Shown here piece after piece: positions 11,925 to 22,652 of a DNA stretch of 64,000 nt. This DNA is from Campanula takesimana (taxonomy: Eukaryota > Streptophyta > Magnoliopsida > Asterales > Campanulaceae). A model generated the notes under the pieces. It saw only the letters and a list, made by a program, of their open reading frames with translations. It did not search any database and had not been told where the DNA came from. The stretch lies in assembly GCA_026119855.1 (NCBI GenBank), contig JAOWBW010000025.1:1612001-1676000 (forward strand), given 5' to 3'. Numbering within the stretch: position 1 is the stretch's first letter; each line of letters begins with the position of its first letter. The translations under genes were made by a program, and so were the position numbers.

Positions 11925-12305
11925 AAACGATATCAGGAGCGTACCATTCGTGATGAAGTATGAACAGATCATTACAGCAATCTTTTCATATACACACCAA
12001 AATAATTGCTTTAGATTTTCTTGTTGAATTTCACTGAAACAACTTTGTTAAGCAAATAGATGAGTGTGTTTGCAACAAATATTTATGTACTACGCCTTCC
12101 AAATGCTACAAACTCAGACCATATTTGTGTTCTAATAGAACCGATCTGCTAAGCCAGGAAACCGTTGCATGCAGCAGCTAAGTGACACCTTGAATGGGAA
12201 CCTGTACAATCATCGAAACATAGTCAGTGCACTCGGATAACTTTTAACCAATGTACTGCTGGGGATTGACATTTAAGAGTAAGACATTTTTGGACCTAAT
12301 TATAA
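11925..12305. other. Unassigned intergenic stretch
   Basis: About 380 bp of apparently non-repetitive sequence with higher GC than its surroundings. No reading frame, repeat or inverted ends were recognised. It could be the 3' untranslated end of a lost gene, but nothing proves it. Confidence 0.3.
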
Positions 12306-12314
12306 TTAAACAAA

Positions 12315-13512
12315 GGGGAAATGACAATTTAGGGTCCAAAGTTTGGGGTGTGTGTGCCAATAGGGGTTTGATGTATCAATTTTGTCAATTTAGGGTCCAA
12401 AGTTGCAAAAGTTGTGCAGGTTAGGGTTTTTTAACGATTCTATTAACGGAATCCAGTTAAGTCACAAGTGTTTTGACATGGACTTAACTGGAGTTTGTTT
12501 TTATTATTTGCATGAGCATATTGTCATTTCAGATGTAGAAAATTAATAAAAAAAATGAAATATTAAATTTTACTTTCTTATATTAAATTAACTAATAATT
12601 AAGACGTCATTTACCGAAAATATTTTTTCAAGAAATACAATAAAAATATTTTTTTCATTAGAACCACTATAAAATAAAAAGTACTACCTCTGTCCCTAAA
12701 TGAGTGTCCAAATTTCATTTTAAGGGACACTGAAAATCTCAACTTTGTTGTACAATTTGGTAGCAAATATTCATATATAATCTTGTAATCTCCTTTCCAA
12801 ACATCTAGTTTTGCGCATATAAAGAAACCGGTGAAAAAAATTTCGAAACAAAATATTTAGGGACAAAGTTATGTTAAAAAAAAACACTCATTTTCGGACA
12901 AAGATTTCTTGAAAATGGACACTCATTTAGGGACAGAGGGAGTATAATTTTTAAAAAAGAAAAAGTTTTAAAAAACTATATTCCAAAAAAAAAACACTTT
13001 ATTTTTTTAGAAAGAAGAAAGTGGGAATTTGGAAAATTCCTTTTTTTTTTTTTTTCTGTGGTGGTGGTTAGTATTGTTTCATTATTAATATTAGTATTCC
13101 AATTATTTTATTTATAAAATTGTTTTTTATTTTTATTATTAATTTTCCTTGTTTATAACTTCATTATTTGCGGTTTAAAAAAAACCACTTTAATTTTTTA
13201 TTAGCTTATTATTTTATTTATTATTATTTTTGAATTAATTAAAATTATTCGAAAATTTAATAATAAAAGTGAAAGAAAATTTAGGGTCCATTGTATAAGG
13301 GGTGTGTGAAATGACAGCCCAGGCGAACATCCAAAACTAACTCCAGTTAAGTTTTTCTGTTACTTAACTGGATTTTCTTTGCAACTTAGTCCAAAAACCC
13401 TTAATTGACTAACGTTGTTAACTTTGGACCTTAAATTGACAAAATTGATACATCAGACCCCTATTGGCACACCCCCCCCCCCAAACTTTGGACCCTAAAT
13501 TGTCATTTCCCC
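12315..13512. mobile_element. Mutator-like non-autonomous element, about 1.2 kb
   Basis: Terminal inverted repeats of about 100 bp start ggggaaatgacaatttaggg and end in the inverse. The 9-bp duplication ttaaacaaa lies at 12306-12314 and 13513-13521. A 9-bp TSD with long inverted repeats is the Mutator signature. The inside is AT-rich and non-coding and holds a mariner-type MITE. A run of 12 C (about 13470) interrupts the right repeat. Confidence 0.88.
12684..12942. mobile_element. Mariner-type MITE nested in the Mutator-like element
   Basis: Ends are ctacctctgtccctaaatga and tcatttagggacagagggag, with TA duplicated at 12682-12683 and 12943-12944. It is the same family as 11434-11694 but inverted. 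Confidence 0.88.
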
Positions 13513-13521
13513 TTAAACAAA

Positions 13522-13767
13522 TATTAACTAAACATAGTCGTGTCTTTAGGGAAAGATCTTTTTTCTTTGGTAGAAGAGAGGCATCCTGAGCGGGGATTAT
13601 CTGCTCTTGTAAGTTGTAATCAATTAATGTTTACTGAGGTAATCGGTTTCATTACCATGGTTAACGTTCTAAAAATCTCTACATTATGGACTGGCAAATT
13701 TTGTTATAATACAAGATTCAAGTAACTCGCTTTTAAATGAAACCGAAAAGGAAAGTGACTCAGACTC
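13522..13767. repeat. Left edge of the LRR-RLK duplication unit
   Basis: 13590-13680 matches 28742-28835 (gagcggg, atctgctc, gttgtaat, attaatgttta, atcagtttcattacca, gttct). The latter lies downstream of an LRR relic. A duplication unit therefore once reached left of the copia insertion. No coding function is recognised. Confidence 0.55.
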
Positions 13768-13772
13768 AAATT

Positions 13773-14236
13773 TGTTAGAATAGAGATCATCAAAGAAACA
13801 AAGAGAAGAAAATCTGCCAGCATTCCAGGCGGGCGCTTGGGGCATACCAGGCGGGCGCTCGGTTTGATCAGTTGGTCCGATTTCTGGAGGAGGCTTGTAA
13901 GCGGGCGCCTGTGACTATCCAGGCGGGCGCCTGGTGCCGCGCACAGTAAATTCGGGATTGCAGTATTTTCGGGATTTCTCTTGTGTTTAGGTTTAGGTCT
14001 TATTCTAGGGTGCCTATATAAGCAATGTTCCGCCCCCAAACTCATAGTAACTTCAAGATAACATATTATAGTGCAAGATCCTGGCTTGGTAGTGCCCCCA
14101 GACGTAGTCAAACATATTGACGAACTGGGTAAACAATTTCTGTGTCTTTTCTTGCTTTGATTTCTTGTGCTTTGTTTTGTGTGCTCTTATTGTTCTTGTG
14201 GGTTTGCTTGGGTAGTGGAGGACCATATCCACAACA
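13773..14236 (+). repeat. 5' LTR of the plus-strand copia element
   Basis: 464 bp, tgttagaatag...ccacaaca. A TATA-like ctatataa lies at 14014-14021. Four copies of a GC-rich word (ccaggcgggcgc and variants) lie between about 13825 and 13935; the fourth is palindromic (ccaggcgggcgcctgg). Confidence 0.95.
14014..14021 (+). promoter_or_regulatory. TATA box of the copia 5' LTR
   Basis: ctatataagc lies about 240 nt into the LTR and is the only good TATA in it. The same sequence is present in the 3' LTR near 18561. Confidence 0.6.
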
Positions 14237-14238
14237 AC

Positions 14239-14251
14239 TGGTATCAAGAGC
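14239..14251 (+). other. Primer-binding site, iMet type
   Basis: tggtatcaagagc starts 2 nt after the LTR. It differs from the usual tggtatcagagc by one inserted base. Confidence 0.85.
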
Positions 14252-14323
14252 TCTGGTTTGGAGATCAGGGTTTAATTGTAAGATTGGTTTTTCAAGCGAT
14301 TGGGTGTTGTCAAGCAATCAAGA

Positions 14324-17300
14324 ATGGGGAAGGACAAACAGGCGGTTGAGAAATTCGATGGGTTTGACTACGGATTTTGGAGGATGCAGATAGAGGATCT
14401 CTTGTATAACAAAGATCTCTATAGCCTCTAAAAGGTGTCAAACCGGAAGGAGAAAAGCAGGAAGATTGGGATCTCATGGATCGGAAGGCCCTAGGGGTGG
14501 TCAGATCTACTTTGTCTAAGTGGATCGCGAAGACTACCAAGAAGGAAAAGACCACCAAAGAGCTATTGGATTATCTTACTGAGAGATTTGAAACTCCATC
14601 TGCTGCAAACAAGATTGATTTGATACGCAAGATGGGTAGTCTCAAGATGCAAGAGGGAGGATCCTTGGCTAAACACATCGATGAGTTTATGGATGTTATA
14701 GACTCATTGACTGCGTTGGAGATTACGTTTGATGATGAGGTTCATGCGTGCTTGTTGCTAGCGTCTTTACCAGGAAGTTGGAGCGGGACGGTGACAACGA
14801 TCAATGCTTCAGCAGGTAAAAACAAATTGAAGTATGATGATGTTAAAGACTTTCTCTTGGGCGAGGAAAATCGCATGAAGAATTTGGGGACATCGACTGC
14901 TTCGGGATCGACCTTAGCTACTACTAGCAGGGGAAGGCCGGGTACTAGCAAACAAGGGAGAACTGAATCAAGGGAAAACGTAGTGGGTGGTAAGGGCAAG
15001 GCCGTGGAGATCAGAGCTAAACCAAGGGTTGCGAAAGGATCGGTGCGGTGTTATCATTGCAAGGAGTTAGGACACTACAAGAAGGATTGTCCCAATCGTG
15101 GGGGCAATTCGGTGAATGTGACAGTCGAAGGTGATGATGTACTGGTTCTGAGTGTTAGTAGTGCACTAGAAACATGGGTGCTGGATTCGGGGGCATCATT
15201 CCACTCTTGCGGGCATGCAGAAGAGATGGAGAATTATACTTCCGGTGATTTCGGTAAGGTCTATCTGGCGGATGGCGAGCCTTTGGAAATCAAGGGGAAG
15301 GGGGATGTCAGAATAGGAGCATCGGACGGGAAGTTCCTACATCTACACGGGGTCAGGCACATTCCGGGCTTGAAAAAGAACCTACTTTCCGTTGGGCAGT
15401 TGGATGAAGAAGGTTATAAGGTAACTTTTGGGTGCAGGAACTGGGTTATTACCAAGGAGGATTCTGAGATCGCTCGGGGTAATAAGGAGGGGACATTGTA
15501 TTTGGCAAATAACACCAAGGCAAGTATCGCGGTGGCGTCAGCCAAGGGTGATACGGATTTGTGGCACTGTCGATTGGGTCACATGAGTGAGAAGGGGATG
15601 AAAGTACTTTGCTCAAAGGGAAGACTACCGGGTTTGAAGACATTCGACATGGGGATCTGCGAAGATTGTGTGTTTGGCAAACAGGCGAGAAGTAATTTCT
15701 CGAGGACGGGTAGGGCTTTGAGGGAAGCAAAGTTGGATTTGGTCCACACGGATTTGTGGGGGCCGGCCCCGGTAACTTCTCTAGGTGGTGCGTCATATTA
15801 CATGACCTTTATTGATGATTCAACAAGGAAAGTCTGGGTTTATTTCTTGAAACACAAAGATGAGGCATTCGAGGTGTTTAAGAAATGGAAGGCTTTGGTG
15901 GAGAATCAGACGGGACTTAAGCTTAAGTGCTTGAGGTCAGATAACGGAGGGGAGTATGAGCTCGGGGAGTTCAAGGAATATTGTGCAGCGAATGGCATTC
16001 ACATGGAGAAGACTCCAAAAGGCACACCACAACACAACGGGGTTGTAGAGAGGATGAACAGGACTTTGAACGAGCGGGCTAGAAGTATGAGGTTGAAGTG
16101 TGGACTTCCGAAGACGTTCTGGGCATATGCGATTGACACGGCTGCTTTCTTGATCAATAGGGGACCATCGGTACCATTGGGGAATGAAATTCCAGAAGAA
16201 GCATGGAGTGGCAAGCAGGTAAATCTGTCTTTTCTTCGTATATTTGGCTGCGTTTCATATGTTCATATTGACTCTGTTGATAGAACTAAGTTAGATGCAA
16301 AATCTGTAAAATGTACGTTTATTGGGTACGGTGGAGATGACTTCGGGTATAAGTTTTGGGATGACCAAAACCATAAAATTATTCGTAGTCGAGATGTGGT
16401 ATTCAATGAACAGGTATTGTACAAGGACAGAAAGGGGGCATTTGATGATATTAGTTCGGAACCGGAGGTTGTAGAGGTGGATATTCCAGACTCGGGTGGG
16501 AGCAGGACGGTTCATGATGACCATGGTCAGGGGGTCACTGAAGATGAACCACATACTCCGGAACCGGATATTCCGCTGTGTAGATCCAGCAGATTGTGTG
16601 GATCACCTGACAGGTATACTCCTTCAAATTACTATTTGTTGTTGACAGATAGTGGTGAACCGGAATGTTATGCGGAGGCTGTTCGTAGTGCACTTTGTGA
16701 TAAATGGAAAGCTGCGATGGATGATGAGATGGACTCATTGAAAGCCAATAAAACTTGGGAGTTGATTAAACTGCCCAAGGGGAAGAAGGCATTGCATAAC
16801 AAGTGGGTTTACAGGATCAAGGAGGAAGCAAACGGCACTAAGCGTTACAAGGCAAGGTTGGTTGTAAAAGGGTTTCAGCAAAAGTACGGTATTGACTACA
16901 CCGAGGTATTCACTCATGTTGTGAAGATGACCACTATCAGAATGGTTCTGGGGATAGTAGTGGCGGATAACTTGTTGCTGGAACAGATGGATGTAAAGAC
17001 GGCCTTTCTTCATGGTGATTTGGAGGAAGAAATTTACATGGTACAACCAGAGGGATATTTGTCTAAGGGTAACGAGGAACTGGTTTGCAGGTTGACTAAG
17101 AGCTTGTATGGCCTTAAACAAGCTCCTAGGCAGTGGTACAGGAAGTTCGATGGATTCATGCATGACATTAACTTTGTCAGATGTGAGGCGGATCATTGTT
17201 GCTACTTCAAGAACACGGACAATGGGTACATAATCTTGCTATTATATGTGGATGACATGCTAATAGCGGGCTCTAGCGTTAGAGAGGTAAACAGATTGAA

Positions 17301-18210
17301 GGCTCAGTTGTCAGAACGGTTCGAGATGAAGGATTTGGGGGAGGCCAGAAAAATCTTGGGCATGCGGATTGACCGGAATAGGGAGTTGGGTAAGTTGGTT
17401 CTTTCACAAGCAGAATACGTTGAGAAAGTCTTGACAAGGTTTTGCATGGAAGAGGCAAAGCCAACAGGGACACCATTGGGTATGCACTTTAAGCTATCCG
17501 AGAAGGACTCACCTAAGGGCAAGGAGGAGCGTGACAAGATGGAGAGGACTCCATATGCTTCGGCAGTGGGGAGTCTAATGTATGCAATGGTGTGTACAAG
17601 GCCGGACATTGCACATGCGGTGGGAGTAGTCAGCCGGTACATGGGCAATCCAGGGAAGCAACATTGGGAAGCGGTTAAATGGATCCTGCGTTACTTAAAG
17701 GGTACTGCTGGTAAGGCTCTATGTTTCTCAAGCAAGGAGGTCGTGTTAGCGGGTTATGTTGATGCGGATTTGGCATCAAGCGATCTAGACAAGAGGAGAA
17801 GTACTACGGGTTATGTTTTCACATTGGGTGGTACGGCAATCTCCTGGGCTTCTAAATTGCAGAAGATCGTAGCTCAGTCGACTGCAGAAGCAGAATATGT
17901 GGCAGTGACCGAGGCAAGCAAATAGATGGTATGGTTGCAGAACTTCTTGGGTGAACTTGGGAAGACGCGAAGTGGTAATGCTCTCTACAGTGACAGTCAG
18001 AGTGCAATTCATTTGGCTAGGAATCCAGCGTTTCATTCTAGGACGAAGCACATTGAACTGAGGTTTCACTACATCAGGCATCTCTTGGAAAGGAAGATCT
18101 TAAGGCTGGAGAAGATATTGGGATCGGAGAACCCGGCTGACATGTTGACCAAGGTGGTAAACCTTGAAAAGTTGAAGCTATGCATAGCTTCAATTGGGCT
18201 TGGAGAATAG
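14324..18210 (+). pseudogene. Copia gag-pol polyprotein with one frameshift and one nonsense codon
   Basis: Encodes the capsid and the enzymes for reverse transcription and integration of this element. The frame starts at ATG 14324 (M-G-K-D-K-Q-A-V) and loses one nucleotide near 14426-14432. It then runs open from about 14430 to an amber codon at 17923-17925, and continues in the same frame to 18210. Counting residues from 14476: gag to about 190; CCHC knuckle (C-Y-H-C...C) near 192-205; protease W-V-L-D-S-G-A-S near 233; pre-integrase near 363; integrase H-T-D near 424, D-N-G-G near 489 and the E about 35 residues later; reverse transcriptase from about 750 with Y-V-D-D-M near 925; RNase H at the end, cut by the amber codon. 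The reverse transcriptase has T-H-V-V where S-P-V-V is usual. The rest of the frame is undamaged, in keeping with the young LTRs. Confidence 0.93.
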
Positions 18211-18308
18211 GAGAGGAGGAAGGCACTACCATGATCGAGGTGAGCACTAGGAAGGCACCAAGGATGAGTTGAAGACGGACACGGGGCTAATATACACGGT
18301 TGATCTCT

Positions 18309-18319
18309 AGGTGGGAGAT
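18309..18319 (+). other. Polypurine tract
   Basis: aggtgggagat directly precedes the 3' LTR. It is the same core (gtgggaga) as in the minus-strand copia elements. Confidence 0.8.
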
Positions 18320-18774
18320 TGTTAGAATAGAGACCATCAAAGAAACAAAGAGAAGAAAATCTGCCAGCATTCCAGGCGGGCGCTTGGGGCATACCAGGCG
18401 GGCGCTCGGTTTGATCAGTTGGTCCGATTTCTGGAGGAGGCTTGTAAGCAGGCGCCTGTGACTATCCAGGCGGGCACCTGGTGCCGCGCACAGTAAATTC
18501 GGGATTGCAGTATTTTCGGGATTTCTCTTGTGTTTAGGTTTAGGTCTTATTCTAGGGTGCCTATATAAGCAATGTTCCGCCCCCAAACTCATAGTAACTT
18601 CAAGATAACATATTATAGTGCAAGATCCTGGCTTGGTAGTGCCCCCAGACGTAGTCAAACATATTGACGAACTGGGTAAACAATTTCTGTGTCTTTTCTT
18701 GCTTTGATTTCTTGTGCTTTGTTTTGTGTGCTCTTATTGTTCTTGTGGTTTGCTTGGGTAGTGGAGGGCCATAT

Positions 18775-20449
18775 TGTTTGGTATGCTTATCACTTAACCC
18801 TCCTACATTTGTTAGAATTGATTGATGCCATCACCTATAAGTATTTTTATGGACTTTAGGACCTCATGTAAAGAAATTTATAACTTCAAATTTTTAGCTA
18901 GGTCCTTTTTTATAGTATAGGCTTAGATGATAGGACTTGAAGCTTTAAAGATCGAAGATTACCTAAGGTAGGATTCATCTCGCTACGCAGAATGTTCTCT
19001 GCGCAGGTCGTCACTGCGCATAGATATCTTGCGCTGCCCTTGACCCTGCTCAATTTCCAAGATCTTACTTCCTAAACTCTCAAGAGATCTCTTTATGACC
19101 AAGCATGGTGCGCATGCTGCTCATGCGCTAAATCCATGCGCGCCGGCAATGCGCATGCCTTTGTGCGCGGACACAACCTTGGTCAAGTTCCTCATCTCCT
19201 GATCTCACATTCTAGAAAGCTTGGAAAACGCTTAGAAGATATACGCTTATTAAAATACTGAGGTGTGCACAAACGACAAAATAAGCACACTCAGCAAAAC
19301 CATTGGTGGAGACACGCTTCAATGAAATATCTCAAGTGAAGACAGCTGTCAACCTTCTAGAAGAAGCTTTTGAATTTGGTCTTCATGCTCAGTCTCTAAC
19401 GGCTCTAAATCACCTGCGCACCAATCATATTGTGCCAGGTCATCATCTTTTATCAGAGCCCCAACGGCTATAAAGGACACCTGCGCACCAATCACGTTGT
19501 GCCAGCTCATTGTCCTTGCTCAGAGCTCCAACGGCTATATTCAAGCTCTCAGCTATAAATAGCCTGCTCATCTTCATTTCCAAGCAGCCCTTGAAGCTGC
19601 CCCTTGATAGGCCGCTGTTTGATCACCTTTGATCAAGCCCCTCTTGTTGGCCACTATGCTTCAGAGCTCGAGTTTCATGCTTCACTGAGAAACCATGAAG
19701 ATCTGAAGACTGCTTCTTAGTATTTCCAGATTCTTTAGAACAGTCTTCAAGATCTTCAAACCTTCAAAACTCCTGCTCATATCACAAAGCCTATATCACC
19801 AGAATTCTTGGTGCTCTTCATCTTTCATATTCATAGAGCCCAGAATTTCTGTCACACACACACCTCTTGAAGCTTTGATCATTTTGATCTAACTTCTTGA
19901 GATACACCGGTTTAGTCTAGGATTTGTTCTTCATAGATAATAGATCTTGAGTTAGTATTGAGCTCTAATGTTGTAATTTGTAATACTCTCTCATATAATA
20001 AGATCTCCATTAGAAATCCAAGACTAACCATCTTGGTAGAGGATGTAGATCTTTCATCGATCGAACCTCTCCAAATAGCGTGTTCATTACTTATTGTATA
20101 TTCCCTACTTAACTTTTTATGAACTGCTTTGTTTGATTTTTCAGATTGCTATACTTTGATGTTGTAATTGTTATTGCTCATTTGCCTTAGAATCCCTTTT
20201 TGCGCCACTCTTTTGCCTCATACTTAGCGCGTGCGTTTTTATCTCTGCGCAGTATACCCTGCGCAGAGCTGCTTTAAATTTCCGCTGTGCATTTCACACT
20301 CTTACCGCGCGCTATACTTAGCCAAAATAAGAGTTGTGCGCATCTGCCATTGAATTGCAAAAGGGTTTGAAAAGAATTTCAAAACGCTATTCACCGCCCC
20401 CCCCCCTCTAGCGATTTTCACACCCTTGTTGCCCTTTAAGGGACCAACA
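18775..20449 (+). mobile_element. Solo LTR of a second copia family, 1675 bp
   Basis: Starts tgtttggtatg and ends gggaccaaca, flanked by catat. It is the same family as the LTR at 62281-63737; both share taagatctc.attagaaatcc and the following 60 bp. Elsewhere that LTR is followed by a primer site; here the flank is target DNA, so this is a solo LTR left by recombination. Clusters of tgcgca words lie at 18990-19170 and 20240-20345. A 65-80 bp tandem duplication (acctgcgcaccaatca) lies at 19410-19540. Confidence 0.9.
19554..19561 (+). promoter_or_regulatory. TATA box of the solo LTR
   Basis: gctataaatagc lies about 780 nt into the LTR. It corresponds to ctataaatac at 62922 in the related LTR. 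Confidence 0.6.
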
Positions 20450-20467
20450 CATATCCACAACAAAATT

Positions 20468-20867
20468 CTGGGGAGGTTGTCTCGTACGAGACATGCATTA
20501 CAGATTCTCTGTTTTGCCCTTTCTAGAATGTTCGTTAGTCTGTTAAGTACAAAACTAACGAAATTAGTCAGAAGCCTAACGAAACATGACGAACTAAAGA
20601 GTCTTCATCAAATCATAAAGGAGAGACCAAGAGTATTATGGAAGGCAAAAAAAATTTATACCTACATGGCATAAAATGGCAAATTCTCTTTTAATTATAT
20701 TCTTACTTGATTAAACTCAGGTTAGATCATTTTCACAACATAATCATGCTTATGGGCTGCTGCTCTATTCCTTACAGTTGGCTGATGTCATTGCTGAACT
20801 CACACTCTCATTAAAGGCAACATAATCAAAAAACTTAAATTTCTACTCAACTGATTATTTTAAATAT
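20468..20867. other. Unassigned stretch between the copia element and the MITE
   Basis: 400 bp with no convincing gene. An open frame at 20426-20674 begins inside LTR sequence and has no recognisable domain. Confidence 0.3.
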
Positions 20868-21049
20868 GAATAATACTAGGGGCACAAAAAAAACACAAAA
20901 TCTTGCTCACAAAATCTTAGGTGTGATGATTTTATTGGTGATTTTAAGTAGAGTGTGGCGGGTCCATTATCGATGAAACCAATAAAATATCGCCACCTCA
21001 TTTTGTGAAAAACATTTTGTGAGCTTATTTTGTGCCCCTAGCATTGCTC
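20868..21049. mobile_element. 182-bp Mutator-like MITE (ctaggggcac family), copy 1
   Basis: Inverted ends are gaataatactaggggcac and gtgcccctagcattgctc. The 9-bp duplication tttaaatat lies at 20859-20867 and 21050-21058. A second 182-bp copy in the opposite internal orientation lies at 31126-31307 with its own 9-bp duplication. Confidence 0.88.
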
Positions 21050-21347
21050 TTTAAATATTAGTGGAAGACTTTCTTTACATATAGTGGAAGACTTGATTAC
21101 ATAATACTCCGTATCTTAAGAGTGGCTGCATGCACCTACTTTAAGAAAAGGCAATTTAAAGAGAATACTCGACAATCATATTTTTAGAAATTTGAAATTT
21201 ATTTTGAGACGGATTAAAAGTGCGAGATTTATTTCGGGAGTATGAGTTCTTAAATTTGAGTCGTTTAGTTTTGCATCTGCAACTAGAAATAGAACATTAT
21301 TGGTCTGCAATGTCAACTGAATGTTATGTTGTAATGAAAGAGTAATA

Positions 21348-21526
21348 CTCCCTCCGACTCAAAATGATCTTCTCATTTGCCATTTCTCATTGTCCCAAAA
21401 AGTTCTTCTAATTTTTACAATTTTGGATTAAAAGTGCATAAACAAAGCATGGCTAGTGAAACAAGAGTTCATATCCTTAAAAAGTTTGAATAGTCAAACG
21501 TGAAGATAATTTTGAGACGGAGGGAG
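21348..21526. mobile_element. Mariner-type MITE in the upstream region
   Basis: Ends are ctccctccgactcaaaatga and gagacggagggag, with TA at both sides. The paralogous upstream DNA near 29778 reads gtaatactctc without the element, an empty site that confirms both edges. It is the same family as 41851-44041. Confidence 0.92.
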
Positions 21527-22108
21527 TACTCTCTATTTTGTCATGTCTTAGTAATCATTCAAATATGTAGAGTAAACTTATCTTATTTGGCTGCAGAATA
21601 ATTTCAGACCACACAGATGAGTTGGATATAACTCCACTCATCTTATCCATAACTGGTAACATTTCACACTACAAATTTTATAAGTCACATAAAATTTGAC
21701 ATACATCCAATATTTTTTAAGGTCATTACCTAAGTTTCAAAGCATTCGCAAAAAAAAAAAAAAAAAAAACATTGCTCGTCAAATGAAGCGGGGGTTGGAA
21801 AACATACTGTAGAAGATTGTCCAACTTTCAGCCCCTTTTTTGGTTCCTCACACTCATCGAAATCAAGTGTGTGGCACGTGTCTGCAAAGTTTTCCAAGGC
21901 AAAAAATAATAAGGGATTCAAAATGTAAAGAACTAAATTTTGTTAATCAAGAAAAATTACTAAAAATATGAGATATAGATATAAGCCAAAAAGAAAAATT
22001 AATGAGATTTGTCTACATTATTAAACTAAAGAGATTTGTCTACATTATTAAACTAATTTATTATTAAATATAGCAAGTGTTAAAGACAGTTCCACACCTA
22101 GCAAGATA

Positions 22109-22374
22109 CTACCTCCGTCCCTCTTTAACTTACAAAAATTGGGTTGGGCACATTAATTAAGGAGAAAGAGAAATAGTTGATGTGTTGTGAGTATAGATGG
22201 TTGGGTAGGAGAGGGAAAGTGTGGTAGAGAATAGTGAGTGGATAGTTGTTGTGAGCATGACAAGTGGGTCTTATTCTTTTAAAAGTATTAAAACATTTCC
22301 ATTTTGAGTCTTTGTAGATTAAAGTGGAACAACCGAAAGGGTAATTTTTGTAGATTAAAGAGGGACGGAGGGAG
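22109..22374. mobile_element. Mariner-type MITE close to the promoter of relic 1
   Basis: Ends are ctacctccgtccctctttaa and ttaaagagggacggagggag, with TA duplicated. It lies 280 bp before the start codon of relic 1. The related region before relic 4 has no matching MITE. Confidence 0.88.
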
Positions 22375-22490
22375 TACAATACAAGCTTTGTCTTTTCTTA
22401 GTAACCACCCAATAAGGACTTCTCAGTCTAAATCAGTTACTGCCATTCTTAGCTGGAAGTATGGAGTATGTACAACCACATGTACATCTA

Positions 22491-22495
22491 GTCAA
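22491..22495 (-). promoter_or_regulatory. Candidate W-box (WRKY site)
   Basis: gtcaac, i.e. ttgac on the minus strand, sits in tctagtcaactaactca. The same stretch is kept before relic 4. WRKY factors commonly bind ttgac boxes at immune-receptor genes. The motif is short, so this is a weak call. Confidence 0.3.
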
Positions 22496-22652
22496 CTAAC
22501 TCACTTTTCCAGCCAAAAGTCTTATGTTCACACCACACATAGGTTTGATATTTTTTTAGAGCCACACAAAATAATGTCAAATATCAAACGGACCAACACA
22601 TAAATGTAAGATTATTATCTCAGCCCGAGAGAATTTCAAGAGAGAAAAGTAG

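Larger units (their letters stand above)
13773..20462 (+). mobile_element. Ty1/copia (Tnt1/Tork-like) retrotransposon, nearly intact, 3' LTR interrupted
   Basis: The 464-bp LTRs are flanked by the 5-bp duplication aaatt (13768-13772 and 20463-20467). Without the nested solo LTR and its TSD the element is about 5.0 kb. It has a primer site (14239), one long gag-pol frame with all copia domains in order, and a purine tract (18309). The LTRs differ by four substitutions and one 1-nt gap over the roughly 450 bp compared by eye, so insertion was recent. gag-pol carries one frameshift and one nonsense codon. Confidence 0.95.
18320..20462 (+). repeat. 3' LTR of the plus-strand copia element, split by a solo LTR
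   Basis: LTR sequence runs 18320-18774 and resumes at 20455-20462 (ccacaaca). catat (18770-18774) is repeated at 20450-20454 as the duplication made by the nested insertion. A TATA-like box is present. The GC-rich words are the same as in the 5' LTR except for two g-to-a changes. Confidence 0.92.
21059..22652. other. Upstream region of LRR-RLK relic 1
   Basis: Non-coding. 21110-21720 is colinear with 29570-29960 and the segment resumes at about 31318, upstream of relic 3. The 250 bp before the ATG is colinear with 32600-32793 before relic 4. It contains the MITEs listed separately. The upstream DNA was therefore duplicated with the genes. Confidence 0.6.

Noticed and set aside
13704..14111. 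135-codon minus-strand frame in the copia 5' LTR
   Set aside because: It is repeated at 18287-18658 in the 3' LTR, so it is simply an open stretch of LTR sequence antisense to the element.
14742..17648. Many minus-strand open frames up to 153 codons within the plus-strand copia element
   Set aside because: They lie antisense to a clear gag-pol frame and have no domain of their own.
22125..22603. Open frames of 84 and 99 codons before relic 1
   Set aside because: They cross MITE inverted repeats and promoter DNA, and have no protein-like pattern.
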